From Stomoxys calcitrans (lineage: Eukaryota; Arthropoda; Insecta; Diptera; Muscidae), in contig NC_081552.1 of the NCBI RefSeq assembly GCF_963082655.1, forward strand, positions 73,226,707-73,290,706: a stretch of DNA of 64,000 bases, read 5' to 3'. Numbering within the stretch: position 1 is the first letter of the stretch; each line of letters begins with the position of its first letter. Below are positions 35,336 to 46,539 of the stretch, one piece after another. The notes beneath the pieces were generated by a model, which worked only from the letters and a program-made list of their open reading frames with translations, was not told the DNA's origin and did no database searches. Position numbers and translations under genes: made by a program.

Positions 35336-36055
35336 CCCACCTCTATTTTAAACAGCTCACGAACGTTTAGTGTTTTATTTCACTGTCAAACATCTTCAGT
35401 TTGGTCTATAATTTAATCGTCTTTCAAACGAACAACGCTTGCAAATTATTGGATTTTATCATCAAAATGTGTGCTCTGTTAAGAAAGTTTATTTGCAATT
35501 TTGGAGTGAAGATCAGCCTGAAGCATTGCAAGAGCTAGCAATGCATCCAGAAAGAGTCTCAGTTTGTTGGGGTTTATGGACCGTACTTCTACAAAGATAA
35601 TGAGAAACGTAAAGTCACTGTGAATGGTGAGCGCTACGGTGAGATGATATCCAACTTTTTTTTTTTGCAAGACCTTGACTTGCTCGACATGTGGTTTCAA
35701 CAAGACGGTGCCACATGCCACATTGCACGTGTAATAATGGACTTATTGAGAGGCGAGTTCGGTGAACATTTTATTTCACGTTCGGTATCGGTCAATTGGC
35801 CGCTTAGATCGTGGATTTAACGCCTTTAGGATATTTTTTGTAGAGCTATGTTAAAGCTCATGTCTAAACAGACATGGCCGCTTCAATTGACGCATTGGAA
35901 GACAACATTGAAGCATTTATTCGTGAGATACCGGCGGAAATGTTGGAAAGAGTATGTCAAAGTTGGACTTAAGTGATGGATATTATGAAGTTTTCTGAAT
36001 TTTATGTGTTTTTTTAACTTTCATGTAGCTCGTAAAATATCACCCTTTAGAAGAA
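35336..36055 (+). pseudogene. Mariner-superfamily transposase copy, deleted and frameshifted
   Basis: N-terminal text NEQRLQIIGFYHQNVCSVKK (about 35,420-35,490) is joined directly to QFWSEDQPEALQELAMHPE, so the helix-turn-helix-to-DDE segment is missing. Later frames show DMWFQQDGATCHIA, DLLRGEFGEHFISRSV, NWPLRS, and further decayed IREIPAEMLERVCQSWT text to about 35,970. The right end ATATCACCCTTTAG (36,042-36,055) looks terminal. Same family as the copies at 3560 and 19,955. Inactive. Confidence 0.8.
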
Positions 36056-36890
36056 ATTTATTAGTTCTGTAGGTTTTGACCGTAGTATTGGACATAATGA
36101 AATACTTTGTAAAGAATTTTATAATTAATTTTTTGAATCATTGACTTTCTTCCACAAAAATCTTTTTACAATTAAATGATTGCAATGACAAGATCTTAAT
36201 ACCCACCTTATATAAGGGAATATGTTAAAATAATATTAGTCGGCAAACTTTTATCTTTGAGAGAAAGATTTAAAATTACACTTACGGATGTCGCTAGATT
36301 ATTTAACGTCAATTATTTATTTATTACATCATCCGAGTAAAAGTTTTTGGACAAAGAAAAAATAAATGTCCAACTGCAATTACGAGGAAATCTCTTATTT
36401 CAGATTTCTAGTTCTACCGCCTTTTCTTATATTATCACCAATAAATTAGGAAAACTTAAGGACTTATGAAGACTCGATTCAAATTATAGCCATATACGGC
36501 AATAGTTACCGGACTTTTTTTCTATCAAAAACAGATTTTCGATCGATTTTAATCATCATTTAAGCAGAACGTAGATGGCTTGTCGTAAAAATTTCATCAA
36601 AATACTGAAGCTGATTCGCAAAACCAACACTAGTAAAATAAGATATTCGCAAAGAGAACCGAATTTGGAGGGCTTTGCAACATTAGGATCGGCCTATAAA
36701 TGAAGTGTTGGCAAGCAGCACAAAATTCAGATATGACTTTACTAAATGTTACCACCAATGGGCCAGTTCCTGCACCCAGTAGCGACCACAATTTTCAAAA
36801 ATTTTTGTTACATTTACCCAATTCACAAAAATAGAAGAATTTTGGCAATTTTCGATTTTGAAAAAAAGTGAGGTAGGCCCCCCCCCCATA
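36056..36890. other. Unassigned AT-rich spacer
   Basis: No family text or supported frame seen. A C-run (CCCCCCCCC, about 36,879) precedes the next D array. Confidence 0.4.
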
Positions 36891-38398
36891 ATAAAATCCA
36901 GGCTATGTCACTGCTTTCATTTGAGCTTTATTTTGCCATGATCGGTAAATTTGCACTCTTTGGGGAAGGGGTGGAAACGCAGAAACTTGGTCATGAAAGT
37001 AGGTATCAATTTTGTGCTCTATTCCAAAATAATTTGAGCCCCTTATTGCCATGGAGGTTAAATTTGTACGATTTAGGGATGTATTGGGTAATAGGGCGGT
37101 CTTCCATGTTCTTAGTCCTAAAAAATATCAGCATTGTGTTCTTCTCTCAAATATAATTGGTTTGACACCACATTGCCGTTGGTTTAAGAGGTGTATATGG
37201 GATGAGGCGTCCCCCAAACACTTGCGCCAAAAAAAGGAAATCAAATTCGTTTTCTAATCTCAAATACCTTTAAAAGGGGCCCAACCTTATTGCAATAATC
37301 AGCAAATATGGACGGTTTGGGGGGTGGGCCCTAAAAACTATTAACGTCGTATTTCCCGTCTAATTGGGTTGTTATGGGGTTGGGACGTCCCCCAGACAGT
37401 TAATCTCGAATGCTGATAGCAGATTCGTACTCTACTTCCATTCCCACTATAGGCCCATATTTCCGTAGTCTGCAAACATGTCCGGTTTGGGGAGGTGTTT
37501 TGGGGGTTGAGGGGTCACTCGGTTATTGGCCCTGAAAATATATATATCACATTCATAATCTACTCTAAAATACCTTTTATATGATTCCAATAATGCTATG
37601 GTAGGTAAATTTGTCCACTTTGGGGAGGGGCGGCCCTATAGACACATTTTACCGAATGATGATATCAGATTCGTGCTTTACTCCTAAAGACCTTTCATTT
37701 GAACCACATATTGCAATGGTCGGTAAATTTATACTCTTTGGGGGTTGTTTTGTGGTAAGGGCACCATCTCCCCATCGCTTGGTTCCATATTTGGATATCA
37801 GATTCGTATTCTACTCTCAAATATCTTTTATTTAAGCCCCATATTGCCATAGTCAGTAAATAAGTTCTGTTTGGGGGGTGTTTTGTTGAAGGGGAGGAAC
37901 CCTACAAACTTGGTCCTGAAAGTGGATATCAATTTCGTGTTCGACTCCCAAATACTTTTCATTTGAGCCCCATATTGCTATGGTCGGTAAATATTTCCGA
38001 TTTAGGAGTGTTTTGGAGGTGTTTGAATATCAGATTCGTTCTCTACTCGAAAAATAGTTCATTTGAGTTCTATATTGTCGTTATTGGTCTATAAACATAT
38101 ATGGTGGGTTTTGGGGGTAGGGTGGCCCTCTTGGGTACCCCATACTAAATTTGGATACCAAGTTTTAGGTTACTTCAAGAGAGCTGTCAAAATTTCGCTT
38201 TAATCGCTCCACCCATCTCTGAGATCTGCCTTTTCTGAAAATTAGGGTAAGGGGGAGGGTCCGCTCCCCCTTCAGATATCAAAAAATGTGGCACCCTATT
38301 TTCATCAGGAGATCATTGTGCACCATCTGTGAAAAATTTAGGAAAATCGGTTTAGCCGTTTTCGAGTCTATACGGAACAGATAAACAAACACAAATTG
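36891..38398 (+). repeat. Family D tandem array, long copy
   Basis: About nine ~130-bp units (anchors CATATTGC(A/T)ATGGTCGG near 37,715, 37,845, 37,975), each with an ATCAGATTCGTNCTCTAC block and a G-rich GGGGGTGTTTTG block. The 3' section (38,205-38,398: CATCTCTGAGATCTGCC, GGTTTAGCCGTTTTCGAG) ends CAAACACAAATTGA, directly followed by a C 5' end. Confidence 0.7.
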
Positions 38399-38600
38399 AT
38401 TTTTATACCCACCACCATAGGATGGGGGTATACTAAGCTAGTCATTCCGTTTGTAACACCTCGAAATATTCGTCTAAGACCCCATGAAGTATATATATTC
38501 TTGATCGTCTGGACGTTCTGAGTGGATCTAGCCATGGCCGTCCGTTCGTCTGATGAAATCACGATAGAGATCGAACGCTTAAAGGAAGCCGAAATCGTAT
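38399..38600 (+). mobile_element. Family C 5' end fragment
   Basis: TTTATACCCACCACCATAGG, CCATGGCCGTCCGTTCGTC, ATCACGATAGAGATCGAACG; cut at about 38,600 shortly before the hAT-like element. Confidence 0.7.
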
Positions 38601-38622
38601 GTTGGTAACGAGAATATACGAG

Positions 38623-39609
38623 CAATGTTGCCACTCAAGAAAATTATTTCCTACTAAAATTTAGGTAGAATTCTACCTAACCCGACAAAAGCCTACCAAA
38701 TGTTCTACAAACCAAAATTGCAGTAAATATTTTTATAGCAACCACCGAGAAATGGTTCATTTTGCTATTCTATTTGGGGCACAACAAATTATAAATTTCC
38801 AACCCTACAAAGCTGTATACATAATATATCGTCGTTATATTCATAGACAATCTAGATGTGGTCGTCCGTTGTTTGCTGGAATCTACAGCCTTAAGATCAA
38901 AGATGTCCTATATAAATAGCACTGATATCCCAATAAAAAATCTTGACTTTATAAAAGAGGGGTTTTTGCCCTGATTTAAATGAGCAACCGTGCCGAGTTT
39001 GGATAAGGCTATCTTCCGATTTAAGGGGTTGAGCCAATAAATACACTTTACTACCCATTTTCGGCGTTTCAGTGGGTTACATGGTCCCCTCAACATCTGA
39101 GTATGGACCTAACTATATATAAGTAAATTGCTGCCGTATTGCCCTGTTTTCCGATGAAGGAAAGCTAAAAACCAGCATTTCTTACCCAATATTTACTAAA
39201 TTGGGAAGATATCCCTCAACACTCATAACAGTTACAAACAACTTCAATTTCCAATCCCATGACCCGATGAAGTCCTTCATCGCCAAGGGATGCCGCCTCA
39301 GTGTACAACACACTGCCACATGAACAACAATCAATTTCAGAACTCTTGGCCTTTTTCCAGATATTGGAAGTAGTGAGACTCCTTGCAACAGTAATTGGCC
39401 CCTCGCATCTATGGTTTTATTATGACTATTAGCGAATACACAGAAACGACAAGAAGTGAAATAATTTTTGTTATCCCCCGCGTTTTTTTCCTTATATATG
39501 TTGACAGTTTATGGGAAAACGTACCAGAAATTGAGGTTAGTCTACCAACCTACCAAGGGAATAAAAACCTACCAATTTTAGTAGGAACTTACCAATAACG
39601 GCAACACTG
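38623..39609. mobile_element. hAT-like non-autonomous element
   Basis: Left end CAATGTTGCC and right end GGCAACACTG are inverse complements with one change, and the inverted similarity continues inward (CCTACTAAAATTTAGGTAG against CTACCAATTTTAGTAGG). CAGTGTTGCC-type ends are typical of hAT elements. Flanking 8-mers TATACGAG and TATATAAT share five positions, a possible decayed target duplication. The inside holds a degraded family B start (ATAGCAACCACCGAGAAATGG, 38,728 on) and the block shared with 6355. No transposase frame. Confidence 0.55.
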
Positions 39610-40105
39610 TATATAATAGCATGTTCGTTTGGTAGAACGAGTCGTAAGTAAATGCAAATTTAGCCCATGAACATTCCACTATGGAACAGGGGCAAACTTC
39701 TCACATATCAATGAGTGCAGTCCGATTCAAGTTTAAGCTCAATGATAATGGGACTCCTTTTTATAGCCAAGTCTGAACGGCGTGTCGCAGTGCGACACCT
39801 CTTTGGAGAGAAGCATAGTACCTCACAAATGTTGCCAGCATTAGGAAGGGAAAACCACCGCTGGAAATGTTTTCTGATGGTCTCGCCAGGATTCGAACCT
39901 AGGCGTTTAGCGTCATCGGCGGACATGCAAACCTCTGCGCTACGGTGGCCTAACGAGTCGTAAGTAAACAAGGAAATATACGAAATGTACGTGTTCGGCG
40001 GAACGAATCGTAGGTAGACGAAGAATGAGTTACCACTACGTAAAGGCAAATGTCAATTGCCGTTCGATAGAACGGGTTTTAAGTAGACGAGGGATGGGCA
40101 AGCGA
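39610..40105. repeat. ~65-bp imperfect tandem repeat hosting a SINE
   Basis: Units with GTTCG-(T)-GGTAGAACGAGTCGTAAGTA recur near 39,623, 39,990 (GTTCGGCGGAACGAATCGTAG) and 40,062 (GTTCGATAGAACGGGTTTTAAG). The SINE at 39,653-39,951 splits the first unit. Confidence 0.5.
39653..39951 (-). mobile_element. Full-length tRNA-derived SINE with perfect target duplication
   Basis: Flanked by identical 17-mers AACGAGTCGTAAGTAAA at 39,636-39,652 and 39,952-39,968. On the minus strand the A box TAGCGCAGAGG occupies 39,942-39,932 and the B box GGTTCGAATCC 39,899-39,889, ~32 bp apart, as in RNA polymerase III promoters. The body (CTCCAAAGAGGTGTCGCAC, GGACTGCACTCATTGATATG) and tail (AAATTTGC-type) follow. 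Intact duplications suggest a fairly recent insertion. Confidence 0.93.
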
Positions 40106-41370
40106 GAGATGGGCAGATGGAATTTGTCGCATTACATCCATCCCGAATGAATTCAGTTCCAGTATTGTCCATGTATGCCTAGTTTTAAGAGCCGGTACTT
40201 CTTATGGGCATATTTCCATAAAGATTTACTGTACATTTACACACCCTATTAGGGGGCCCACAGCCTTTGCATGTTCTCTTAAAATTTTATCAGTCGGCAT
40301 TTCTCGGATTGCTGTATGACTTCCTTTTCTTCATCGTGTACCTAACTTCGATACTTATTCGGTTTCCTCCTCTCCTCTTTCCTGATACTGTTCAGGGCCT
40401 GGTATTGCCAGGATTTTTGTTTGATTTCTTTATTAGTCTTGGACGTGCGAAGGTTAAACCGAACTTGATCTCTCCCAGTGAGGGCTTCGAGAGTGGCAAG
40501 GATGCTGGTTCATATTGTCTCAAATTCGTTTTGACTTTAACGGGGTATGCCGACTTTAGACTTTCACTTATTTGCTTTCATTGAAATAAAAGTTGGGCAA
40601 AAGTCTGCTGTTGTTGAAAGTTTTCATTCCCTGATAAAGGGTATTCGAAATTCCTTACGACCAAACCACATTCTATGACATTTCATATGTTGTCCCCTTA
40701 TCAGTTTTTAACAGTGCAATTTATTTGACGCTTGGGGGGAATTGGAAAGTTTTAGTATCTCTTTGGTGAAAAACTACTCAATCAGGGATTTTTGGTCTTA
40801 GATTTTTATTGATTGCTAGCAATGACAAGTTCTCCAATAAAAATACCGATTATGACATGACAGTTTGTTAAAGATATGTGGTGAAACATCGAACAAACAG
40901 AAAGGCAAACATATGTACATACATATGTTGGATTACATGCATGTAGTATATCTGCCTTTGTAAATTTCTAAACGAATGAAGTTATTCTGGCTATGAAGTC
41001 AGCTACAAAATTTGAAAAAAACTTGTGATAAGTTTGGCTGCTGTTTTTTTTTTGTTTTCTTGACCATTGATTGCTTTCGAAATTGTTGCAGGATGTGTGC
41101 GAAACTGCCCCTTCGACGCAAGTTGTTAATATTGTCCACACGTTCATATATATGTGAACCAGATTGAAGCGTGTCTTTATAGATTTTTTGTGTGTTTTGT
41201 TTTTGGGTATTGGGTAGGAGACCCCCGGATGGCCTCGCATGTTTGCATTGGGCAAAAGTTTAATTGCAACTCTAATTTATGTTTGAATTGCAAATTTAAT
41301 GAATGCATGCCGTCCGCCGATGACGTTTGGCTTGCAGAGTTAATTGAAAGCATGTTAAATGATTTTGGCC
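40106..41370. other. Unassigned, mostly unique sequence
   Basis: Includes a 105-codon plus frame (40,267-40,584) with a hydrophobic first half (LLYDFLFFIVYLTSILI) and no start context, splice or family support; I do not call it. 41,047-41,058 is a T-run. No repeat family recognised, so this may be host flank of the candidate exon at 42,439. Confidence 0.4.
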
Positions 41371-41373
41371 GTC

Positions 41374-42284
41374 ATTATACCCTCCACCATATGATGGAGG
41401 TATACTAATTTCGTCAATCTATTTGTAACTCCTCGAAATAGTCGTCGAAGACCCCACAAAGTATTTATATTCTTGATTGTCATGACATTTTAAGTCGATA
41501 TAGTCATGTCCCTCCGTCCGTCTGTCCGTCTCTCTGTCGAAAGCACGCAAATTTTCGAAAGTGTAAAGCTAGCCGCTTGAAATTTTGCACAAATGTAGGT
41601 CAGTTGGGATTGTAAATGGGCCATATCGGTCCATATTTAGATATAGCTGCCATATAAACCGATCTTGGGTCTTGACTTCTTGAGTCAGCAGAGGGCGCAA
41701 TTCTTATCCGATTTGGCTGAAATTTTGTACAGCATACGTGTCAAATATTGTCTGAATCGGCCTATAGCCTGATACAGCTCCCATATAAACCGATCTCCCT
41801 ATTTAACTTCTGAGCCCCTAAAAGGGGCAATTCTTATCCGATTTGGCTGAATTTTTGCATGAGATTTTCTGTTATGATTTCCAATAACTCTGTCAATTAT
41901 GATTCAAATCGGTCCATAACATGATATAGCTGCCATATAAACCGATCTGGGATCTTGAATTCTTGAGCCTCTAGCGGGCGTAATTATTATCCGATTTGGC
42001 TGAAATTTTGTACAACATACGTGTCATTTATGGTCTGGATCGGTCTATAGCCTGATACAGCTCCCATATAAACCGATCTCCCTATTTTACTTCCGAACCT
42101 GAAAGGCTGTAATTTTACACATAGACTTCTACTGTGGTCTCCAACATTCAGTTCAATTAGCATAGCAATCCTTTTTGTTTATCCTTTATTTGTCTTAAAA
42201 GAGATAACGGGAAGAACTCGACAAATGCGATCCATGGTGGAGGGTATATAGGATTCGGCCCGGCCAAACTTAGCACGCTTGTAC
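41374..42284 (+). mobile_element. Family A element, complete
   Basis: TATACCCTCCACCATATGATG (41,377 on), CCGTCTGTCCGTCTCTCTG at about 41,519, five units, ATGGTGGAGGGTATATAGG, palindrome with one change (TTCGGCCCGGCCAAA), end GCACGCTTGTAC (changed from TTTTACTTG). Confidence 0.8.
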
Positions 42285-42438
42285 AGTTTTCATACTACAT
42301 TTATGCTACGGTTTTTTGTGTGTTATACTTTTTTGGGGTTGTTTGCGGTTTGATTTCTACCTCCAACGCCGCCTGCCTCTGTGTCAATAGCAATTCAACT
42401 GAGAGAATAGAGGCTAACAACGACTAACATTGTTAAAC

Positions 42439-42517
42439 ATGATCTACAAGGCTCTGCTAGTTTTGTTTTTATTTTTCAGTGTCTTTGGCGCAAATGTGTG
42501 CCGTGGGTTCATAACCG
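42439..42517 (+). CDS. Candidate first coding exon with signal peptide
   Basis: ATG at 42,439 lies in a fly-like start context (TTAAACATG). It opens a 26-codon frame, MIYKALLVLFLFFSVFGANV then CRGFIT, ending one base into a codon at a consensus 5' splice site (G|GTATGT, 42,518-42,523). The peptide has a lysine at position 4, a hydrophobic core of about 12 residues and small residues suitable for signal peptidase (FGA or CRG). I infer the first exon of a secreted or membrane protein on the plus strand; the mature protein is not in view and I could not find the next exon. The 150 bp upstream are not repeat-derived, unlike the A element ending at 42,284. A chance frame remains possible because the exon is short. 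Confidence 0.45.
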
Positions 42518-42523
42518 GTATGT

Positions 42524-43030
42524 TACCATATGCCACATACATATACGGTACATATCTAAATTGCCATTGGCCTTAATGGTCATAAATTTTGTTTTAAATT
42601 TAACGCGAAAGGAAGAAAAGTTTCATATGAATGGCTTCTTGGCCTTTTGTTTAGAAAAATTTTTCATTTGTTAAATATGGTGTTGCAGAAGAGTTTTCCT
42701 GTTTAACCCATCTAGGGAGAGGGAAGGCATAAAACTATAGAGCTTAAGCTATAAGTTAATGAACATTTGGTTTTTTTAAGTTCTATGGGTAGTCTACTAA
42801 TAAGGCCTGGTGAACTCAATCACTGCAAAATTGTTCACAATCTGGGTTTTTAAGGGTGGGAGACTTCTCCACATGAACTCGGCCGCGATAATCTTTAGGG
42901 TCTGTATGGAAGGCCAACCATTTGCTCGGCAGTCGAAATCAAGTGCTGCATTTGGCGATATCTTAGAATAACGTAGGCTCAATGTCTGAAGTTTTTGCAT
43001 TTACTGCTTTTCACTGTCAGGGTGATTTAT
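42524..43030 (+). other. Putative intron start and unassigned sequence
   Basis: Follows the candidate donor at 42,518. AT-rich with no family text. The 67-codon minus frame at 42,797-43,000 has no recognisable domain. Confidence 0.3.
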
Positions 43031-43430
43031 TCGATCTACAAATATTGTCTAAGTCAGTATGATTTCCAAGCCCGACCAGGTAAATTGTGCGATACGAAAG
43101 GCGTATGGACCTATAAACCATAAGTCAATTCTATTCAAAACCAATGAACGTATTGTGGATACCATGATAAAGAGTAGGACATCCAGCGAACTGCTTCAAA
43201 TACAAACAGCATGCCTAGTCATGGGAAGGTCGGTTTAGACTGCCCTGCACGAGGTTGTCCATCAAATATAAGAATTCTTAGATGGCAAGATGTACACATT
43301 GGCGGTATGCATTGTCATCCAAGGGGATTTTATACGAGACTGCCACTGTGGAAACCTGGAAGGAATGGAAAAGGTCTCCGTTCGGACACCTGTGACGACA
43401 CTCTAGGTCTAGTGTGAGATACTGCTGCTT

Positions 43431-44320
43431 GTGGCACAATTTTGGATTGCCGGAACTCTGGTATTGCCATCTGGTAGTTCATGCTACACGTGTGGATCAA
43501 ATACAAAGTGGGCCTGGGGGGTCTACATTGAGAATCCAGGTACTGAGATTTGTTTTCGACTGCCTGACCATAACATAGTCCTGCAGACGGAGATTCAGGT
43601 GACCAAGGCCTGAGTGAGGTGATATTGTGTTCACGCGAGGACGTCGAGTGTAGACATCTTTACGGGCAGTAAACTGGAAATCAGGGCAACCAAGACGGTA
43701 AGGTTTCGAATAGTTTTGGAGTGCTTTAAGGAGACTAACGCCTTCTCTAAGGACGGTCGGGATGATCCGCATCATTTGGGTGCCGGGCCATTGCGGAGTA
43801 AGAGTGAATGAAAGAGCAGACGATTTGGCAGTGAAGGCCACAGGACTGCCGTCAATAAACTTGGTTAACCTGAAGCCCTTCGGGGTCGACGTTGTCTGAG
43901 CATAGGGCATGGGCGATGACCGCTCATATAGCACTGTGGAACAGCGAAACGGTCGGTAGGACGACGTATATCCTATGGGGAGATCCGGATCGTGAGAAGA
44001 CATGGCTATTACTGAATGGTAACAAGAAGGAGGACAGCAAAGCTTTCGGTATCATAAGGGGACACATAGTACTACTAGCTCACTTATGCAGAATAGGTGC
44101 AGCTAGTGATAGCATGTGTAGTGTATGCGGGAAAGATGATGAGATGTTGTACCATTTTCTATGTCATTGCCCCACTTTGACAGCTGAAAAATACCGGCAA
44201 TTAGGTGGGGATACAATACCGGTAATGAACAGGCTTAGGGCGTTGTTTGGAAAACAACTAGGGACGGACTTCCTGACAACCACCTATTATGATGTTCTCG
44301 CTAGAATTCTAACCCAGGCT
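43431..44320 (+). pseudogene. LOA/I-type LINE RNase H and C-terminal knuckle
   Basis: Plus-strand pieces in order: WAWGVYIENPGTEICFRLPD with a following LQTEIQVTKA (RNase H start, about 43,510-43,612), IIWVPGHCGVRVNERADDLA (RNase H end, about 43,772-43,831), then the frame 43,892-44,320 with IIRGHIVLLAHLCRIGAASD, CSVCGKDDEMLYHFLCHCP (a CCHC knuckle), YRQLGGD and LTTTYYDVLARILTQAF. This is the 3' end of a non-LTR polyprotein with RNase H. A stop near 43,613 and frameshifts make it inactive. The scrap at 61,908-62,003 and the thumb fragment at 870-1320 belong to similar elements. Confidence 0.8.
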
Positions 44321-44321
44321 T

Positions 44322-44370
44322 TCAGAGTCATTAGCGGACATGCTAACCTCTGCGCTACGGTGGCCTCCTC
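44322..44370 (-). mobile_element. SINE 5' head fragment fused to the LINE end
   Basis: Reversed GGCCACCGTAGCGCAGAGG (A box) and TTAGCATGTCCGC, about 45 bp of the SINE head, placed immediately after the LINE C-terminus. The B box and body are absent. Confidence 0.75.
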
Positions 44371-44529
44371 CTCCGCCATTATTAGTCTTACCCACAACTA
44401 ATCCTACATAGTTCGGACTAAGAGGTGTATGCATCCCTACGTAATGGGAGATGGCTCGCTCGGGCGGTAAGGGCAGCTGTGAGTAGCGTGGGAACGAACG
44501 AACACAATAGATTTCGTCCTTGGACCAAA

Positions 44530-44640
44530 AAGTGACTTGACGGATAACTAATTCGACATGTACCTTGATCACAAGAATACATAGACAGACAGACGGACGC
44601 AGCTGAATCAAATCAGGAAGTGAGACTAAGCCATCCGTTA
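44530..44640 (-). mobile_element. Family E 5'-end fragment
   Basis: GACATGTACCTTGATCACAAG, AATACATAGACAGACAGACGG, AATCAGGAAGTGAGACTAAGCC match 6220-6320 of the E element. Confidence 0.6.
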
Positions 44641-45459
44641 TGCTTATCAATGGGTCTAGCTCTTCTCCTTCTTAACGTTGTAATACCCAGTACCACAGTG
44701 GTGGTGTAGTTTATTTAAAGGAAAGAACCTCTCCGAACCATTTAATACTAAACGAGGTTTCAGACAGGTGACAGCTTATCGTAGGATCTCTCTTATATCC
44801 TACTGGAGAAGATTATACGCATTCCGTAGAATGATTCCAATTGTTGTTGATCCGTTTTAGAATCTCAGATGGTCTCAGACTTGAGAAATATTTGGGATTA
44901 CTCTTTGTCTGAAACCGAAAGCTCAAACGAGATGTTCAGTTTGAGAATATGCCTGGTAAAACGGTTATTTCGATCCTGAAATCGTGGAATAGTTGAGGGT
45001 TTATTCAATCTGGTTTAGCCGATTGAAACGGCTGAAGGATGTGTACCATGCAAACTACTAACATCATGAGTACAGGCAGCTTCAGTGGTTATAGCGATAT
45101 TGCAATCACCGACCTCATTCTGGTTGCCTGACAAGTAGGTCTCTATCAGAAGTTGCACTGTCTCGTGGTCTTCTTATGGAAAGGCCCATTGTACTTTGTG
45201 GACTTTCATAGGATAGCAAGCGTCGTACGTAGAATTTGTTCCCACACCGTGAGTGGGAACCAAAATAAAATAGAAGAAAAATGCTTTCTTTTGAGATAAA
45301 TCATCGGATATTAATTTCATAATAAAGAAGAAGGTATGCCGTTAATTTTGAAAAAGAACATCCGCCAAATGGACACTACGAACACGCTTACAGGACACTT
45401 TTCATGAATATTTGCATAAGTAAATCACAAAATGGCTGCCCTATGTCCTTGGTGCAAAT
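44641..45459. other. Unassigned; possibly LINE 3' sequence
   Basis: ACCACAGTGGTGG (44,692-44,704) is a short palindrome, and GTTCCCACACCGTGAGTGGGAAC (45,239-45,261) is an inverted repeat. No frame or family identified. Confidence 0.35.
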
Positions 45460-45664
45460 GAAAATTTTGCCCATGAACATTCCACTAAGGAACAGGGGCA
45501 AACTTCTCACATATCAATGAGTGCAGTTCGATTCAAATTTAAGCTCAATGATAAGGGGCCTCCTTTTTATAGCCGAGTCCGAACGGCGTGTCGTAGTGCG
45601 ACACCTCTTTGCAGAGAAGTTTTACATGGCATAGTACTTTACAAATGTTGCAAGCATTAGGAGG
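45460..45664 (-). mobile_element. SINE 3' two-thirds
   Basis: Reversed tail and body (CATTCCACTAAGGAACAGGGG, CATATCAATGAGTGCAG, GTCGTAGTGCGACACCTC, ACAAATGTTGCAAGC) ending at the point where the B-box region should begin. Confidence 0.85.
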
Positions 45665-45925
45665 ATTTAGGAGGATTTTTGAAAAAGGTTAAAGCTATGT
45701 CCTCGATACCCTCACGAATTCTATCTTTGAGATCTTGAGTCGAGAATGGGGTGTTGACGTACACCTTATCTTTCACGTGGCCCCCATTGTGATCATCTCT
45801 TCCAGAGAACACACGGCCCGAAAACTTTTCCCGAAGATTACATCCGTGCTTTCCACAACGCTCAAGACGAGACAAGTGCTGCAAGAGATAAAGTATTGCG
45901 GATAGTGGAGTGGAATGTCCCATTC
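45665..45925 (-). pseudogene. Possible transposase C-terminal remnant
   Basis: Minus-strand GGHVKDKVYVNTPFSTQDLK, DRIREGIEDIALTFF resembles the WGYxKDKVY...xxLKxRIxxxI segment at the end of Tc1/mariner-type transposases. The upstream part is too diverged to place. It abuts the SINE fragment. Confidence 0.4.
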
Positions 45926-46539
45926 GTGTTTAAATACCTTTTTATTTTCTTTCATCACTTCTCGAAAAAGGTTAGAGCTATACTGCTTTAGCGCATACTC
46001 CTTTAATCTTAAACCAATGAATTCCTCTCATTGAAAGGGTTAACCAAAAGCTCTTCCTTTATATGTTCGCTTAAATGTTGAGTGTTGAAGACATGAAGAA
46101 TAAAAATTAAATTCTCACGTTTCCGTTTTGCCTGCTTTGCCAATGGGCTTTAAGGCATGGGCCAACAATGAAAGGCCAAAGTCTTTAAACATTATTGTTC
46201 AAATAGAAAATAAATTTAGGTTCTTTTCATCTGGGTTCTTTTTTTTGCGGGGGAATTTTTGGTTTCTTGGCTGCATTGTTGACCTTTGGCGCGACTTAAA
46301 ACGGTTCACATCAATACTCGGAAGATCTTTTCAATAGTTCCAATGAAATCATGGGCTAAGGCGTGAAAGAGGTAAACAGGCAGTTAAAGGAACTCTTTTT
46401 GTTGTCGTCAACTTCAGCCACAGCTACAGCTGTAACAATGCAAACTTTTTGTTTTTAGTGTTGCCCTCTCTACTTGGGTGATGGTGGTGCTGGTTGTAGA
46501 GAAGTCTCATCCGAAAAAGGGTACTGAATGTAACGATGT
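45926..46539. other. Unassigned sequence beside the candidate gene
   Basis: No repeat family text. On the minus strand it would be the 3' flank or a further intron of the two-exon candidate; GCATTGTTACAG (46,430-46,441 reversed) is a possible further acceptor. GCCACAGCTACAGCTGTAAC (46,418-46,437) is partly palindromic. Confidence 0.35.

Noticed and set aside
40267..40584. 105-codon plus frame with a hydrophobic start
   Set aside because: No domain, start context, splice signals or codon pattern to support it.
43497..44003. 168-codon minus frame (MSSHDPDLPIGYTSS...)
   Set aside because: The opposite strand carries clear RNase H and LINE C-terminal motifs; this is a shadow frame.
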